A stretch of 64,000 nucleotides of DNA from Planococcus lenghuensis (GTDB lineage: Bacteria > Bacillota > Bacilli > Bacillales_A > Planococcaceae), in the NCBI RefSeq assembly GCF_001999905.1, contig NZ_CP019640.1, positions 2,026,001 to 2,090,000 of the forward strand, written 5' to 3'. The position numbers and the translations under genes are program-made. This document shows positions 62,321-64,000 of the stretch, one piece after another; within the stretch, counting starts at the first letter, position 1, and every line of letters starts with the position of its first letter. The notes under the pieces were generated by a model that saw only the letters and a list, made by a program, of their open reading frames with translations, did not search any database and was not told where the DNA came from.

Positions 62321-62527
62321 CACAATAGCCCACTCTCTTTCATTCATTTCCTGTCTTATTTTACTGCACTTTAAGCAGAATGAAAATGGAGACTTGAAAC
62401 GGGTATTTGCATGCAGGACCTCTGAAATGAATCCCTAAAAACGGGCCGAACAGATATAAGTCCTACAGGAAAAGTAAAATGATCCATACTTATGTATTCT
62501 ACATTCTCGTTCCAGAAATCTTTTAAC

Positions 62528-62690
62528 GTGAACTACCCTCAACTTAATTTTCTTCGAACAGTTGAAGTGGGGGCTTCAGGAACGTAAAAAACGTTCCATC
62601 TTTTATTGCTTGGTCACCCACGGAACCCACGTTCCATGTCACAAGCCTTGAATTCGTGGCGTCCCGACCACTACTCAGCGGGAAAATACG
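62528..62690 (-). ncRNA. Putative omega RNA (right-end guide RNA), copy 2
   Basis: Conserved with 17491-17652, including compensatory base changes: the hairpin GGAACGT/ACGTTCC (62579-62597) replaces GGGAAG/CTTTCC. The implied guide, read outward past the end, is GTTAAAAGATTTCTGGAACG (62508-62527, complement). Confidence 0.68.
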
Positions 62691-64000
62691 TTAGCTGGAG
62701 ACGGGGGCGGCTAAGAACCCCAAATCCGACAGCGTGCGGATGCCGTAGTTCTTGAGGTTGAGGGCCGCGTTATGGTCCCGGTCGATCATGGCTTGGCAAT
62801 GCGCACACGCATACGTCCGTTCAGAAAGCCGCAAGTTCTCTTTTTTTGTGCCGCAGGCGCTGCACAGTTTACTGGATGGGAAGAAGCGGTCGGCGACGAT
62901 GTAGTGTTTCCCTTTTCGTTCCGCTTTGTATTTGAGCATATTACGGAACAGGCCGAAGCCGTTGTCGTGTAACTTTTTGCCGAGTCTCAGGCACTGCGCC
63001 AGGTTTGTCAGATCCAGGTCTTCCACCACAATCGCATCGTAATCATTGGTTATCTGGTTACTTTTCTTGTGGAGGAAGTCGTTCCGCTGATTGACGGCCT
63101 TCGCCATCGTCTTCTGGTAGTTCTTGAGCGCTTTCTGGTAGTTCTTCGAATCGATCGGATTTCCGTCTTTATCCTTCGGCGCCCGTTCCTTCTTCCGTGC
63201 CAGCGACTTATTCTGCCGCCGCTGCCGTTTCTCGATGAGGCGGTGGAACCGCGGGTATTCCGCCTTTTGCCCCTCGCTGTCCATGTACAAATCGGATTGG
63301 CTGTAGTCCAAGGCGGTAATTTTGGATGTGGCGACCTTTTCCACGAGTTGCAGCTTTTCAAATGGATAATCGACGGAAATGGCCACGATGTAGCGGTCAC
63401 CTTCCCGTTTGATGGTCGCCTTTTTGATCAGCCCATCGGCGGGCAGTTCCCGATGCAATCGAACGGGTATACCTTCAGGGAATTTCGGGATGCGCAGGAA
63501 CGTCACCCCGTCCCGTGATTCGATGCGGATGTTCCCGTTCGTCTGATTAGTCGTATAGCTGAACCTGCCCTGCTTTTTACTGTGGAACTTCGGAAGGCCT
63601 TTGACATCCTGAAGGGATGGCGCATAGCCGTCCTTCATCTTCTGACGAACCGATTTTTTATACTGCAACGGTCGCTTGCCGTACGTCTCGTTGTACTTTT
63701 TGATGGCCGCCTGGAAACGGATCTTGGCATCATTGTACACAAACGAATCATTCGACCGATCCAGGTAGTCGAACCGTTCAGTGATGGTCGTGTAATTCGG
63801 GACCTTATACGTAAGGAATCCGCCTGAGAAGCTGACGGCCTCAAGGTGCTCGTACAGCCCCGCCACGTACTCATTATAGATTTTGCGCTCGCAGCCGAAC
63901 GCCATCTCGAGCCGCTGTTTCTGTTCGTCCGTGGGGAAAATGGCGAAACGGAAGGCGCCCGTCACCCATCCACCAGGCAATTGCTTTTTCGTGCCTTTGA
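62691..64000 (-). CDS. tnpB: TnpB RNA-guided nuclease, copy 2 (5' end outside window)
   Basis: About 436 residues visible, from KGTKKQLPGGWVTGAF at the edge to APVSS. Roughly nine in ten residues match copy 1. The RuvC acidic residues (ALDYS, VVEDL, IDRDHNAALNL) and the Cys4 finger (CSACG...CAHCQ) are intact. Differences from copy 1 are spread along the protein, so the copies are not a recent duplication and both seem to be under constraint. Confidence 0.9.
   Translation of the reverse strand, partial: KGTKKQLPGGWVTGAFRFAIFPTDEQKQRLEMAFGCERKIYNEYVAGLYEHLEAVSFSGGFLTYKVPNYTTITERFDYLDRSNDSFVYNDAKIRFQAAIKKYNETYGKRPLQYKKSVRQKMKDGYAPSLQDVKGLPKFHSKKQGRFSYTTNQTNGNIRIESRDGVTFLRIPKFPEGIPVRLHRELPADGLIKKATIKREGDRYIVAISVDYPFEKLQLVEKVATSKITALDYSQSDLYMDSEGQKAEYPRFHRLIEKRQRRQNKSLARKKERAPKDKDGNPIDSKNYQKALKNYQKTMAKAVNQRNDFLHKKSNQITNDYDAIVVEDLDLTNLAQCLRLGKKLHDNGFGLFRNMLKYKAERKGKHYIVADRFFPSSKLCSACGTKKENLRLSERTYACAHCQAMIDRDHNAALNLKNYGIRTLSDLGFLAAPVSS

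Larger units (their letters stand above)
62528..64000 (-). mobile_element. TnpB-only IS605/IS1341-type element, copy 2, right part
   Basis: Same element family as 15976-17652, opposite orientation. The right end GTGAACTACC starts at 62528, where similarity to copy 1 stops. The left end and the first tnpB codons lie beyond 64000. No tnpA is visible. The 207 bases between murG and this end contain nothing recognisable. Confidence 0.85.

Overview
The window looks like chromosomal DNA of a low-to-moderate G+C Gram-positive bacterium of the order Bacillales, most likely the Planococcaceae (Planococcus, Bhargavaea, Sporosarcina and relatives). This rests on family content and gene order: two Spo0M-type proteins, LysM-NlpC/P60 wall hydrolases, an xpaC-yaaN pair, a yojN-yojO pair beside odhAB as in Bacillus subtilis, and a GNAT-murG pair close to odhAB in a way that recalls staphylococci. 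Shine-Dalgarno sites are strong, TTG and GTG starts are common, and intrinsic terminators are frequent. The genus was not tested.

Layout. 1-4 kb: a polysaccharide-precursor cluster (membrane flippase-like protein, UDP-glucuronate epimerase, UDP-glucose dehydrogenase) that encloses a lipoprotein gene under two Fur boxes. 4-13.4 kb: housekeeping genes (glutamate dehydrogenase, Spo0M), an ArsR-type metalloid regulon with three identical-format operators, hydrolases, a wall endopeptidase, GtrA and an aminoglycoside 6-adenylyltransferase-like gene. 13.5-30 kb: an accessory region rich in small lipoproteins and membrane proteins. It holds a second wall endopeptidase, glutaminase, a TnpB transposon sitting inside a NUDIX gene, and an IS3 remnant fused to the start of nnrD. 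30-33 kb: a decaying heavy-metal efflux operon (P-type ATPase, HMA protein, Crp/Fnr regulator) with an FNR-type box at its promoter. 33-53 kb: mostly core genes (SDR, guaC, phosphoesterase, membrane gluzincin, MATE pump, AI-2E-type permease, LCP ligase, msrA, ABC-F ATPase, csp, xpaC-telA, VWA/MoxR pair) broken by two intergenic repeat zones. 53-62 kb: DedA, odhAB, a PAS-GGDEF diguanylate cyclase, a GNAT and murG. 62.5-64 kb: the 3' part of a second TnpB transposon.

The most informative feature is the pair of TnpB elements. The insertion at 15976-17652 can be removed in silico to restore a 139-codon NUDIX gene exactly, with a TTTAA motif immediately 5' of the left end. This fixes the element's boundaries. 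The 3' non-coding segment is well conserved between the two copies, and a hairpin in it keeps its pairing while changing its bases, as expected of a guide (omega) RNA. Several other loci show ongoing decay or regulation worth checking: the metal ATPase (a 7-bp tandem-repeat deletion plus loss of the hinge motif), an nnrD-IS3 chimera, a nonsense-broken lipoprotein, a frameshifted LCP gene, paired WalR-type sites before both wall hydrolases, and a tRNA-like element near 60.5 kb. Three frameshifts are single-base losses in homopolymers, so sequencing error must be excluded for those.
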